A stretch of DNA of 64,000 nt from Brevibacterium album DSM 18261 (GCF_000426445.1 NZ_AUFJ01000015.1:146136-210135); one strand, 5' to 3'; positions 1 to 8,295 are shown, counted from the first letter of the stretch. Notes: generated by a model from the letters alone, not told the origin. Translations and numbers: made by a program.

Positions 1-1141
1 CCGCGTCCGGGTCCGCGTCGCGGAACACCCCTGTCGTCACGATGACGAGTGCAGTCATGGTGCAGACGATGATGGTGTCCACGAAGGGCTCGAGCGCGGC
101 GACGAACCCCTCGGTCGCGGGTCTGCGGGTCTTCACGGCCGAATGGGCGATGGGTGCGTCGCCCACGCCTGCGGAGTTCGAGAACGCTGCCCGCTGGAAG
201 CCCACGATGAGGGCGCCGACCGCGCCTCCGGCCACACCCTGCGGGTTGAATGCGCTCGTGACGATCTCCGCGAGGGCCGCGGGGATCGCGGTGAGGTTGA
301 CAGCGAGGATGATGAGCGCGCTCGCGACGTAGAGGACGGCCATGAACGGCACGAGTACCTCCGTCACCTTCGCGATCCCCTTGACGCCGCCGAGGATCGC
401 CGCCCCCGTCGCGAGTGCGAGTGCGAGGCCGAGCACCCACCGGTTGTCGTCGAGCCACGCGCCGACGGAGCCGCCCCCGGCCACCTCGACGATCTGCGCG
501 ACCGCCTGGTTCGACTGGAAGGCGTTGGTGCCGATCGCCGCGATCATCATGAAGAACGCCCACAGCGCGGCCAGGACCAGACCGGTCTTCTTCAGCCCGA
601 TGTCGGCGAGTCCGCGGCGCAGGTAGTACATGGGGCCGCCCGAGACGGTCCCGTCCTCGCGGACGTGCCGGTACTTCACCGCCAGCATGCACTCGGCCAT
701 CTTCGTCGACATCGCGAAGAAGCCCGCGACGATCATCCAGAATGCCGCGCCCGGACCGCCCAGCGAGATCGCGACCGCGACGCCGGCGATGTTGCCCAGC
801 CCCACGGTCGAGGCCAGGGCGGTCGCGAGCGCCTGGAAATGCGAGATCTCACCGGCAGCATCCTTGTCCGTGTACCGGCCGCGGACCAGCTGGATCGCAT
901 GGGCCATGCCCCTGACGCTGAGGAGCTTGAGCCAGACGGTGAAGAAGAGGCCCAGCAGCACGAGCCACAGGACGATGAGCGGGAACTGCGTGCCGAAGAG
1001 GGGCACGGAGTAGAAGACCACCGATTCCAGCCCGCGGGCGACGGGGCCGAAGCTGTTCTCGAGGAACGAGTCGAGGCTCCCCTCCGCTCCGACGGCGAGG
1101 ACGGCCCCGGTTGCGGGGATCGTATGCGTGAAGGCGCTCAT
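1..1141 (-). CDS. Sodium:alanine symporter (AGCS family), 3' end outside window
   Basis: This is an inner-membrane cation:amino-acid symporter. About 380 residues are visible and the C-terminus lies beyond position 1. Family hallmarks are clear: a hydrophobic N-terminal helix, the stretch STVGLGNIAGVAVAISLGGP, then VSGGPMYYLRRGL and the helix pair around GFQRAAFSNSAGVGDAPIAH. It is paralogous to the symporter at 43866-45530. The ATG overlaps the stop of the upstream uspA by 4 bases (ATGA), so the two are co-translated. Operators resembling those of the hydroxyproline operon lie upstream of uspA. This suggests, by inference only, that the substrate is proline, hydroxyproline or a related amino acid; AGCS members usually carry alanine or glycine. 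Confidence 0.9.
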   Translation of the reverse strand, partial: MSAFTHTIPATGAVLAVGAEGSLDSFLENSFGPVARGLESVVFYSVPLFGTQFPLIVLWLVLLGLFFTVWLKLLSVRGMAHAIQLVRGRYTDKDAAGEISHFQALATALASTVGLGNIAGVAVAISLGGPGAAFWMIVAGFFAMSTKMAECMLAVKYRHVREDGTVSGGPMYYLRRGLADIGLKKTGLVLAALWAFFMMIAAIGTNAFQSNQAVAQIVEVAGGGSVGAWLDDNRWVLGLALALATGAAILGGVKGIAKVTEVLVPFMAVLYVASALIILAVNLTAIPAALAEIVTSAFNPQGVAGGAVGALIVGFQRAAFSNSAGVGDAPIAHSAVKTRRPATEGFVAALEPFVDTIIVCTMTALVIVTTGVFRDADPDA

Positions 1142-1614
1142 GGCACGACCACCACCGCGACGGGAGCGTGCTGGGCGAGCCGGCTCGCGGTGCTGCCGAA
1201 GATCGCGGTGCGCAGGTTCGCCTCACCCGTGCGGCCCACGAAGATGAGATCGCTGCCCTCCTTCGCTGCCATGTCCGCGAGCACCTCGGAGGGCCGCCCA
1301 TGCTCGACCGAGGTCGTCACCTCGACGCCCTCGAGCAGGCCCTCCTCCTCGGCCCAGGCGAGCAGCGGATCGAGCACCTCGGCCTGGGCGCGGGCGATCT
1401 CCTCCCGGCGCCTCACCGGCCGCTCGAAGGTCTCCTCGAGGGACTGGATGTGGTAGCGCGACCAGTTGATGACGTGGGCGATCCGGAGGCGCGCGCGGAG
1501 GGCGTGGGCCCGTTCGAGGGCGAACCGCGCCGCGCGCCGCGCGCTCTCGCTGTGGTCGACGCCCACCAGGAGCGATTCCATCACCGGCCGCCGGGCCCCG
1601 TCCGCGCCGCTCAT
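1138..1614 (-). CDS. Universal stress protein, UspA family
   Basis: A 158-residue single-domain Usp protein of the usual length. It begins its first beta strand with LLVGVDHSESARRAARFA and carries the ATP-binding signature G-2x-G-9x-G-S in GRTGEANLRTAIFGS, so it probably binds ATP. The start at 1614 has a good GGGAGG ribosome site 7 bases upstream; an internal ATG at 1581 (MESLLVGVD) is a weaker alternative. It is the first gene of a two-gene unit with the AGCS symporter. Usp domains next to transporters are often regulatory partners, but a role in symporter control here is inference. Confidence 0.88.
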   Translation of the reverse strand: MSGADGARRPVMESLLVGVDHSESARRAARFALERAHALRARLRIAHVINWSRYHIQSLEETFERPVRRREEIARAQAEVLDPLLAWAEEEGLLEGVEVTTSVEHGRPSEVLADMAAKEGSDLIFVGRTGEANLRTAIFGSTASRLAQHAPVAVVVVP

Positions 1615-1792
1615 CGCAGCACCTCCCGCCGCGGAGAGCCTGTCGCCCGTCTGCGGGGCCTGTGATGCTGTGGATTCATGGTCTGTGTCCTCTCACGTCT
1701 TCGTGATCAGGTCATGAGCGAAGGGCTTGGTGGGCAGCGCTTCCGGGCGCCATCCGATCCCGCGCAGTGGCGAAGATCACGTGAACCATGAT

Positions 1793-1868
1793 CTGTCATA
1801 CAATCCACCGTGTCAACGGCGAGAACTCGCGGATATGCGTGAGCGTGAAAAGTATGATTGTCATACGC
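1793..1868. promoter_or_regulatory. Two putative GntR operators upstream of uspA-symporter
   Basis: CTGTCATACAA at 1793-1803 differs by one base from the sites at 7103 and 8964. TTGTCATACGC at 1858-1868 is a weaker match but sits in the perfect inverted repeat GTATGA-TTG-TCATAC (1852-1866). They lie about 180-250 bases upstream of the uspA start in the otherwise gene-free interval 1615-1952. Binding by the GntR protein encoded at 7353-8123 is inferred from the shared motif. Confidence 0.5.
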
Positions 1869-1872
1869 ACAA

Positions 1873-1903
1873 GAGCGCCCCGATCATGATGATCGGGGCG
1901 CTC
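1873..1903. terminator. Terminator of the hydroxyproline-type operon
   Basis: Perfect inverted repeat with 15-base arms (gagcgccccgatcat / atgatcggggcgctc) around a single central base, 50 bases past the aldehyde dehydrogenase stop. There is no long U-tract on either strand. By position it ends the minus-strand operon and separates it from the uspA promoter region. Confidence 0.65.
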
Positions 1904-1952
1904 GACGGCGCTGAGGACCTCAGGGGAGACACTGGCCCCGAGGCGCGGAGCC

Positions 1953-3443
1953 TCAGCTCTCCGCTGTGAAGATGAGGTCGTGCCACTCCTTGTGATCGGC
2001 GCCCGTGATGTCCGAGATCACGTGCTTCACCTGGGTGTACTCGTCGAGCGAGTACTGCGACATGTCCTTGCCGAAGCCCGAGGCCTTGTACCCGCCGTGC
2101 GGCATCTCCGAGATGATGGGGATGTGGTCGTTGATCCACACGCAGCCGGCCTGGATCTCTCGGGAGGCCCGCTGCGCCCGGAACACGGACCCGGTCCACG
2201 CCGAGGCTGCGAGTCCGAAGGGCGTGTCATTGGCCAGCCGGATCGCCTCGTCGTCGGTTTCGAAGGGCAGCGCCACGAGCACGGGCCCGAACACCTCGTC
2301 CTGCACGATCTCCGAGTCCTGTGCGGCACCGATGACCAGAGTGGGCTCGTAGAAGGCGGTGCCCTCAGGGGCCTCGGCGGGGACCCTGCCGCCGCACAGC
2401 ACCTGCGCACCGGTCTCCCTCGCGCGGTCCACCATGCCCGCGACGCGGTCCCGCTGCGCGAGGGAGATGAGCGCGCCCAGCTCCGTCGCCTCGTCTGCGG
2501 CCGCGCCGATGGTCACCTGTCCCATGAGCTCCGCGATCCGCGCGGTGAGCACCTCGAAGATGTCCGCATGCGCGTAGACGCGGGTCGCGGCCGTGCAGTC
2601 CTGGCCGGTGTTGATGAGTGCACCCGCGACGGCGCCGCGGGCGGCGGCCTCGACGTCCGCGTCCGCGAACACCACGAAGGGCGCCTTCCCGCCCAGCTCC
2701 AGATGGACCTTCTTCACCTGGCCGGCGGCCTTCGCCCCGATCTGGCGGCCCACCGCGGTGGAACCGGTGAAGGAGACCATGTCCACGTCAGGGTGGCTGA
2801 TGAGCGGATCGCCCACCGCGAGCCCCGAGCCGGTGACGACGTTGATCACGCCCGCGGGGATGCCCGCCTCCTCGGCCGTCTCCGCGAAGATGAGCGAGGT
2901 CAGCGGCGTGAGTTCGGAGGGCTTGAGCACGATCGTGTTCCCGGCCGCCACCGCCGGCAGCACCTTCCAGGCGGCCATCTGCAGCGGGTAGTTCCACGGT
3001 GCGATCGAGCCGACCACACCGATGGGCTCGCGCCGGATCGAGGAGGTGTGGTCGCCGGAGTACTCCGCGCTGGCCTTCCCCTCCAGGTTCCGCGCGGCTC
3101 CCGCGAAGAACGCCACGTTGTCCACGACGCCGGGGATGTCGAAGCCGCGCGCCAGGCGGATGGGTTTGCCGCCCTGCCGGGATTCGAGGGCGGAGAGCTC
3201 CTCGGCGCGCGAGCCGAGGATGCGAGCCCAGGCGTGCATGGCCTCGGAGCGCTCGCCCGGGGTCCTGCGGGACCAGTCGCCGAAGGCGGTCCGCGCCGCA
3301 GCCACCGCCTCGTCCACATCCGCCGCCGAGGCGCCGGTCCCGCGCGCGACCTCCTCGCCGGTCGAGGGGTCGAGGATGACGTGGACCTCCTCGCCGCGCC
3401 CCTCGCGGCGCTCGCCGCCGATGTGCTGCAGTGCGACTGTCAT
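1953..3443 (-). CDS. NAD(P)-dependent aldehyde dehydrogenase (probable alpha-ketoglutarate semialdehyde dehydrogenase)
   Basis: A 496-residue ALDH superfamily enzyme. Visible motifs: GSIAPWNYPLQMAAWKVLPA (cofactor and active-site loop), the catalytic Glu in LELGGKAPFVV, the catalytic Cys in GQDCTAATR, and EVFGPVLVALPF. The C-terminal MPHGGYKASGFGKDMSQYSL is typical of the betaine/gamma-aminobutyraldehyde dehydrogenase branch. As the last gene of an operon with a racemase/epimerase, a DHDPS-type deaminase and an FAD oxidase, the expected reaction is oxidation of 2,5-dioxopentanoate to 2-oxoglutarate (inference from the pathway). The ATG at 3443 has AAGGAG 7 bases upstream and overlaps the preceding stop by 4 bases. 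Confidence 0.88.
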   Translation of the reverse strand: MTVALQHIGGERREGRGEEVHVILDPSTGEEVARGTGASAADVDEAVAAARTAFGDWSRRTPGERSEAMHAWARILGSRAEELSALESRQGGKPIRLARGFDIPGVVDNVAFFAGAARNLEGKASAEYSGDHTSSIRREPIGVVGSIAPWNYPLQMAAWKVLPAVAAGNTIVLKPSELTPLTSLIFAETAEEAGIPAGVINVVTGSGLAVGDPLISHPDVDMVSFTGSTAVGRQIGAKAAGQVKKVHLELGGKAPFVVFADADVEAAARGAVAGALINTGQDCTAATRVYAHADIFEVLTARIAELMGQVTIGAAADEATELGALISLAQRDRVAGMVDRARETGAQVLCGGRVPAEAPEGTAFYEPTLVIGAAQDSEIVQDEVFGPVLVALPFETDDEAIRLANDTPFGLAASAWTGSVFRAQRASREIQAGCVWINDHIPIISEMPHGGYKASGFGKDMSQYSLDEYTQVKHVISDITGADHKEWHDLIFTAES

Positions 3444-4663
3444 GAGAACTCCTTGAATGGGGGGATCGTGGTGCTGGCATCGAGGGCGTCGTGGGCGCGG
3501 GCCGTGCTGTCGAGCGGTATCCCGATCTCGCCCTCCGGGAAGTCCCCGGGGCGGTCGTGCTGCGCGCCCTCGCCCTCCGGGCGCTCGACCGCCTCCGAGA
3601 GGCCCACGCCGCGGCCCCAGATGTCGCCGATCGTGTAGCCGACCGGGAACGGGTCGTCGGATTCGAGGATGAGCTGGTGGAAACCGGTGATCCAGCCTCG
3701 GCCCCGGATGGAGGGCACCACGGCATCCAGTCCGCCCACCGTGGTCCGCTCCTTCACGGTGGCGGTGAAGGTGGTGCCGAGCATGGACTCGTGGACGAAC
3801 TCGTCGCCCACATCGAGTTCGCCGCGGGCGACCTTGGCCGCGACCCGCGCGCTCGTGCCGGTGCCGCAGGGCGAGCGGTCGAGGGTGCCCGTCCACGTGC
3901 GCGGGTCGGCCAGGTCCACCTCGCCGTTGGGCAGGACGACGGCGTTGCGGCCGTGGGTGCCCTCCGTCTGCGCGGGTCCGTGGATCATCGGCAGCGAGAT
4001 GAGCCCGAGGTCCGGGATGACGGGGTGCGAGACCGGGATGGAGAGCTGCGCGGCCCGTGTCATCGCCGAGGCCGCCCGGATGATGTCCTTGGCGTTCCGG
4101 GGCCTGAGCTCCAGCCCCAGGTTCTCGCAGCGGGTCTGCACGTAGAACTGGCCGCCGAACACCACGTCCACCGGGACCGTCCCGTAGCCGGGCACCTCGA
4201 GCGGGTGGTCGAGGGCGAGGGCGAATGCGGGCACGTTGTCGAACTCGACGCTCACCGCCCGACCGTCGACCACCTCGGCCCGGACGGCCACGGTGCCGGC
4301 GGCGGTGTCCACGCGCAGGTGGGTGACGGGTTCGACGACGTCGACGGAGCCCGTCTCGATCATCGCGGTGACGGCGCAGATGAGATTGGAGCCGGACATG
4401 GGGCGGAAGCCGCCCTGCTCCATGACGATCATGCCGAAGTCGCTGTCGAACTCCGTGGGCGGCACTACGATGGGCGCGCAGAGGCCCGGATAGCCGCGCG
4501 GCTCCTGGAGGACCAGGGTGCGGAACGCGTCCAGATGCTCCACGCAGTAGCGCAGCCGGTCGGCCATCGTGGCGCCCTTGATCTTCATGGCGCTGCCGAT
4601 CAGCACGCGGCCGGGCTCACCGGCGGCGTGGACGTCGACGGCCTGGATGACCTGTCGTCCCAC
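3440..4663 (-). CDS. Proline racemase family enzyme (hydroxyproline 2-epimerase or 3-hydroxyproline dehydratase), Ser/Cys type
   Basis: A 407-residue proline-racemase-fold enzyme. The second catalytic Cys is present in LDRSPCGTGTSAR, but the position of the first, normally Cys in MCGHG-type loops, reads MSGSNLICA, so the pair is Ser/Cys. Cys/Cys is usual for racemases and epimerases; hydroxy-substituted first positions occur in dehydratases and some epimerases, so the reaction is not certain. The neighbouring genes complete the 4-hydroxyproline route and favour an epimerase. After the normal end (GYTIGDIWG) there are about 55 extra polar residues. The GTG start at 4663 follows AGGAG; an in-frame extension further upstream runs through dapA-like coding sequence and is not real. 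The stop overlaps the dehydrogenase ATG. Confidence 0.85.
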   Translation of the reverse strand: MGRQVIQAVDVHAAGEPGRVLIGSAMKIKGATMADRLRYCVEHLDAFRTLVLQEPRGYPGLCAPIVVPPTEFDSDFGMIVMEQGGFRPMSGSNLICAVTAMIETGSVDVVEPVTHLRVDTAAGTVAVRAEVVDGRAVSVEFDNVPAFALALDHPLEVPGYGTVPVDVVFGGQFYVQTRCENLGLELRPRNAKDIIRAASAMTRAAQLSIPVSHPVIPDLGLISLPMIHGPAQTEGTHGRNAVVLPNGEVDLADPRTWTGTLDRSPCGTGTSARVAAKVARGELDVGDEFVHESMLGTTFTATVKERTTVGGLDAVVPSIRGRGWITGFHQLILESDDPFPVGYTIGDIWGRGVGLSEAVERPEGEGAQHDRPGDFPEGEIGIPLDSTARAHDALDASTTIPPFKEFS

Positions 4664-4695
4664 GGACGATCTCCTCTCTCTGTGAAGGCTCCCGC

Positions 4696-5592
4696 TCAGG
4701 CCGTGACCTCGGCGCCGGCGGCGGCGAGCAGCGTGCGGAACTCGTCGAGGTGCTCCTCGCCGAGGTCCCGGAAGGGTCCGCGCATGGAGCCGGGGTTCAC
4801 GCCCACCAGCCGGAGGCCGGCCTTGATGGCCGCGGCGTAGGTGTGGGACTCGAGGAACTCGCAGACCGGGGCGAGGGTCTTCCACAGCTCGCGGCCTCGG
4901 GCGAGGTCGCCCTGCACCCCCACCGCTTCGTACAGGTCCGCGCACTGGCGGGGGAGGATGCTGGCCGCACCCCAGACGCCGGCGGTCGCGCCGAGGGCCA
5001 TGGACTGGAAGGTGAGGGTGTCCCAGCCGTTGAGCGCCTGGATGTGCTCGGCCTGCTCGACGAGGACCTTGTTGAACTTCACGTTGTCGCCGCCGGTGTC
5101 CTTGTAGCACGTGACCCCCGTGCGGCGGCCGAGCTCGCCGAGCTGCTCGGCGGTGAGCTCGACGCCCGTGGCATCCGGGATGTTGTAGTACATGATCGGG
5201 ATGCCGATCGCCTCGGAGACCGCGCCGTAGTGCGCGATGAGCTCCTCGAAGCCAGGGGCGTCGTAGAAGGGCGGGACGATCATGACGCCGTCGGCGCCCG
5301 CGGCCTCGGCGTCCCGGCTGAGCTCGACCGTCTCGGTCGTGCTGAGTGCTCCCGTACCCGCGTAGACGGGTGCGCGGCCAGCGGCGGCCTCGACATAGGC
5401 CCGGTTGGCGGCCTTGCGCTCATCGAGGGTGAGCGTGGTGAACTCCCCCGTGCTGCCGCCGGGGACCAGGCCGTGGATGCCGCCGCCGAGGATGTGCTCG
5501 ACCTGGGCTGCGATGCCGGCGCGGTCCACCTCGCCCTCGGGGGTGAAGGGGGTGACGACGGCGGCGAGGATGCCGTTCAGCTGTGCGGTCAT
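4696..5592 (-). CDS. DHDPS/NAL-family lyase or deaminase (probable pyrroline-4-hydroxy-2-carboxylate deaminase)
   Basis: A 298-residue class I aldolase-type TIM barrel of the DapA family. It shows PGGSTGEFTTLT (residues about 44-55, the substrate carboxylate loop), the conserved Tyr in MYYNIPD (about 135-136) and the Schiff-base Lys in CYKDTGGD (Lys164). True dapA lies in lysine operons; here the gene sits between an FAD amino-acid oxidase and a proline-racemase-family gene. That is the arrangement of hydroxyproline catabolism, where a DapA homologue deaminates and dehydrates the cyclic imine to 2-oxoglutarate semialdehyde. The function is inferred from this context. It lies 32 bases upstream of the racemase gene. 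Confidence 0.88.
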   Translation of the reverse strand: MTAQLNGILAAVVTPFTPEGEVDRAGIAAQVEHILGGGIHGLVPGGSTGEFTTLTLDERKAANRAYVEAAAGRAPVYAGTGALSTTETVELSRDAEAAGADGVMIVPPFYDAPGFEELIAHYGAVSEAIGIPIMYYNIPDATGVELTAEQLGELGRRTGVTCYKDTGGDNVKFNKVLVEQAEHIQALNGWDTLTFQSMALGATAGVWGAASILPRQCADLYEAVGVQGDLARGRELWKTLAPVCEFLESHTYAAAIKAGLRLVGVNPGSMRGPFRDLGEEHLDEFRTLLAAAGAEVTA

Positions 5593-5722
5593 GGGATGTT
5601 CCTTTCGGGTCTGTGCGTGTGTGCCGGGTGCGGGTCCCGGGCGGCCCGCCCTCGTCGGCGAGGGCGGAGGGTGGTGTGGCCGGGCGGGCGCGGGGCCCTG
5701 ACCGGTGGGGGCTCGGCGCTGC

Positions 5723-7006
5723 TCAGAGCGCCCGGTGGCGGGGGCCTGCTGGGTAGCGGTGCGGGCTGATTCGGTTCAGGAGATCGGCGGGCAGCTCCGG
5801 CCGGTGGCCGAAGACGAGGTCGGAGGCGATCCGGGCCGAGGCCGGTGCCAGGGTGAGTCCGAGCATCGAGTGGCCGGAGGAGACGACGGTGTTCGAGAGC
5901 TCGCCCAGGAGCCCGATGACGGGCAGGCCGTCCGGAGTCATGGGCCGTACGCCTGCCCAGGGAGCCTGCTCGCCCGTGAGGTCGGCGGACTCCCAGCCGG
6001 AGAAGGCCTGAGCGGCGGCTCTGCGGATCGCGGAGACGCGGACGTCGTTGACCTCGTTGTTGCGGGCGCCGAACTCCATCGTCCCGGCCAGGCGCAGTCG
6101 GCCGTCCAGGGGAGTGACGGCGACCCGCGCGTCCTCGAGGGTCAGCGAGGTGCGCAGCTGCACGGGAGCCGGGGTGTAGTCGATGCTGTAGCCCTTGCCG
6201 GTCACGATGGGCAGGGGAACACCCAGCTGTGCCGTGAGCCTGCCCGCGTCCGCGCCCGCGGTGATGACGACGGCATCGGCCTCGATGCGCTCTCCGGAGT
6301 CCGTGAGCACGGCGGTCACGCGGTCGCCGCGGCGGACGAAGCCGGAGACCGCGGTGTCCTCGCGGACCTCCCCGCCCAGTTCGGTGATGCGGGCGACGAG
6401 CCCGCGGGTCAGCGAGTCCGGCTCCAGCTGGCGGTCGGAGGGGAAGAACAGGCCGTAGCCGATCGAGTCCTTCAGCGCGGGCTCGCGCTCCTGCACCGCT
6501 CCGTGTCCGTACAGGCGCTCCGGCACGTGCCCGAAGCTCTCGAACTGCGGCAGTGAGGCGCAGTGCTCCTCGAAGCGCTCGCGGGTCTCGAAGGCGAGGA
6601 GGACGCCGTTGGCGTGCATCTCGAAGTCGATGCCGTCCGCCCGGTAGTCGTCGAGGAGGTCGTTCGCATCCGCGCCCATGCGCAGGTGCACGTCGAGGCC
6701 CGCCTCGAAGTCGCGGGCATTGCAGTGGCGGGCCATCGCGAGGAGGAACTTCACATAGTCCGGTGCGAGGCGCGGGTGGATCGCGAGCGGGCTGTCGGGG
6801 CGCAGCATCCAGCGGATCCCCTGGAGGAGCACGCCGGGCGCGGGCACCGGTGCCGATTCCGCGAGGGCGATCTTGGCCGCATTGCCGTGGGAGGCCGCCT
6901 GACCGGCGCGTGCGGCCTCGAGCACGAGGGGCTGTCCGCCGGCGCGCGCGATCTCGTACGCGGTCGTGAGACCCACGACCCCTCCGCCGACGATGACCGT
7001 CCTCAT
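5723..7006 (-). CDS. FAD-dependent amino-acid oxidase/dehydrogenase (DAO family)
   Basis: A 427-residue flavoenzyme. The N-terminus is MRTVIVGGGVVGLTTAYEIA, a Rossmann GxGxxG FAD-binding motif, and the C-terminal part has the DAO signature VRPMTPDGLPVIGLLGEL followed by SSGHSMLGLTLAPASAR. The likely role is oxidation of cis-4-hydroxy-D-proline to the pyrroline, the second step of the hydroxyproline pathway, or of another D-amino acid. The start at 7006 is chosen because the GxGxxG motif must be near the terminus; a longer in-frame reading to 7099 would run into the operator. The operator TTGTATGACAA lies about 100 bases upstream. The 130-base spacer to the next gene contains a small GC hairpin (5648-5665). 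Confidence 0.88.
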   Translation of the reverse strand: MRTVIVGGGVVGLTTAYEIARAGGQPLVLEAARAGQAASHGNAAKIALAESAPVPAPGVLLQGIRWMLRPDSPLAIHPRLAPDYVKFLLAMARHCNARDFEAGLDVHLRMGADANDLLDDYRADGIDFEMHANGVLLAFETRERFEEHCASLPQFESFGHVPERLYGHGAVQEREPALKDSIGYGLFFPSDRQLEPDSLTRGLVARITELGGEVREDTAVSGFVRRGDRVTAVLTDSGERIEADAVVITAGADAGRLTAQLGVPLPIVTGKGYSIDYTPAPVQLRTSLTLEDARVAVTPLDGRLRLAGTMEFGARNNEVNDVRVSAIRRAAAQAFSGWESADLTGEQAPWAGVRPMTPDGLPVIGLLGELSNTVVSSGHSMLGLTLAPASARIASDLVFGHRPELPADLLNRISPHRYPAGPRHRAL

Positions 7007-7102
7007 CCCTGTCCCTCTCCGTCGAGTGTGCATGGCAGTCGCGGCTGTCGGATCCCGGCAGTCCGCGTGCATCCACGTGTCCGCACATGCACATGCCATA
7101 GT

Positions 7103-7113
7103 TTGTATGACAA
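7103..7113. promoter_or_regulatory. GntR operator before the oxidase operon
   Basis: TTGTATGACAA, an imperfect dyad (TTGT-N3-ACAA), about 97 bases upstream of the oxidase start. It is the exact reverse complement of the site at 8964-8974. FadR-type GntR proteins bind short dyads of this layout. Confidence 0.6.
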
Positions 7114-7193
7114 TCCAGTGTCAGGATGAGCCTACGTGTCCGCCCGGTGCGGGGTCAACGGGCCGCGAGGGGAATCTGCTGATGACGCGAGGA

Positions 7194-7261
7194 CGCCCAC
7201 TTCCCACGCAGACGCCCACTTCTTCAGGCCCACAGCTGGGCGTCTGCGAGAGAAGTGGGCG
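7194..7261. repeat. Nested inverted repeat between gntR and the oxidase operon
   Basis: Outer arms cgcccacttc (7194-7203) and gaagtgggcg (7252-7261), then symmetric 3-base bulges, then inner arms cgcagacgccc (7207-7217) and gggcgtctgcg (7238-7248), with a 20-base loop. Further copies of gacgcccactt (7211) and gggcgtctgcg (7287) lie within and beside it. It sits about 90 bases past the gntR stop, so it may terminate that gene. It has no U-tract. Confidence 0.6.
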
Positions 7262-7352
7262 CCATGACGGGGCGTTCGCGGAAGGCGGGCGTCTGCGGGG
7301 GAAGCTGGGTGCGGGTGCGGACGCAGGTGTGAGGGGGCGCGCGGCGACGCGG

Positions 7353-8123
7353 TCAGTGCGCGCCGGGGCCCGTCTCGGCGCCGAGGAGGAAGGCGAGGCC
7401 GCGGGCGCTGTCGATCGTGTGGATCTCGAGGGCCTCGCGGATCTGCGCGTCCTCGCCGCTGCGGATGGCGCGCATGAGCCCCTGGTGGACCGCATGGGCG
7501 CGGACCGAATCGCGACGGGCGAACTGGTCGTAGGCGAGCACGATGGTCATCTGGGCCTCGACGACGGGCCAGATGCGCATGAGCAGGTAGTTGCCCGCCG
7601 CCTCCCAGATGCCGCGGTGGAAGCGGAGGTGCGCCTCGTGGACGAGGAGCGGGTCCTCGCTGCGGGAGGCCTCCTCGAACTCCTCCCAGGAGCGTTCGAG
7701 GAGGCGCATCCCCTCGCCGCTCGGATCGCGGACGATCTCGGTGATCGCCTCGGTGTCGAGTGCGACGCGCACGCGGGCGATCTCGAGCAGGCTCTCGGCC
7801 TCGAGGTGGGCCATCCGGTGGCCGCGATACGCCTCCTGGACGAGGTAGCCGTCGCGGGAGAGCTGGTTGAGCGCCTCCCGGGCGGTCGGCCGGCTCACGC
7901 CCAGCGCCGAGGTCAGCTCGGCCTCGACGATGCGCTGCCCGGGGCGCAGCTCGCCGGTGACGATGCGCCGCTTGATCTCGTCGACGACCCGCTGGCGGCG
8001 CTCCGTGTTCCCCGTGGGGGCGCCGTTCGCCGCCGCGGCGCGGGGGCTCGCTGCCTGCGTCTCGCTGATGACGGTCTCCTTGCATCGTGGGGCGGAGGCC
8101 CTGCCGGGAGGCGGGAAGCGCAT
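7353..8123 (-). CDS. GntR-family transcriptional regulator (FadR/FCD subfamily)
   Basis: An N-terminal winged helix (QRVVDEIKRRIVTGELRPGQ, then GVSRPTAREALNQLSRDGYL) is followed by an all-helical FCD effector domain with histidines suited to metal or ligand binding (VHEAHLRFHRGIWEA, AHAVHQGLMRAI). The only canonical start in frame is the ATG at 8123, which lies inside a perfect 36-bp palindrome. The only good ribosome site (AAGGAG, 8076-8081) instead points to an ATC codon at 8069, giving an N-terminus ISETQAASP. It lies between the hydroxyproline-type operon and the SDR, and probable operators flank it on both sides, so it is the likely regulator of both. Confidence 0.85.
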   Translation of the reverse strand: MRFPPPGRASAPRCKETVISETQAASPRAAAANGAPTGNTERRQRVVDEIKRRIVTGELRPGQRIVEAELTSALGVSRPTAREALNQLSRDGYLVQEAYRGHRMAHLEAESLLEIARVRVALDTEAITEIVRDPSGEGMRLLERSWEEFEEASRSEDPLLVHEAHLRFHRGIWEAAGNYLLMRIWPVVEAQMTIVLAYDQFARRDSVRAHAVHQGLMRAIRSGEDAQIREALEIHTIDSARGLAFLLGAETGPGAH

Positions 8124-8156
8124 GAGCGCTGAGCGAGGCCTCGCTCAGCGCTCATG
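8121..8156. repeat. Perfect 36-bp palindrome at the gntR 5' end
   Basis: Arms of 18 bases (catgagcgctgagcgagg and its exact complement) meet without a loop. It lies between the SDR stop (8296) and the gntR coding region and includes the annotated gntR ATG. It could terminate the SDR transcript, form a hairpin that limits gntR translation, or be an operator. No U-run follows on the minus strand. Confidence 0.75.
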
Positions 8157-8295
8157 CTAGCTCCCCGGCCGTGGGGCGCCGGAGCCGGATCTCCGGCGAT
8201 GGGACGGCTCGGCCCCTCCTGCTTCGGCGGCGGCGACCCGGCGGCAGTGCCGCGGAGCCGCGAGCGGCCGGTGCCCGTGCGGGCCGGGGGCCGCC

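Noticed and set aside
4696..5592. Lysine-pathway dihydrodipicolinate synthase (dapA)
   Set aside because: No dapB or other lysine genes nearby; the operon context is amino-acid oxidase, racemase-family enzyme and semialdehyde dehydrogenase.
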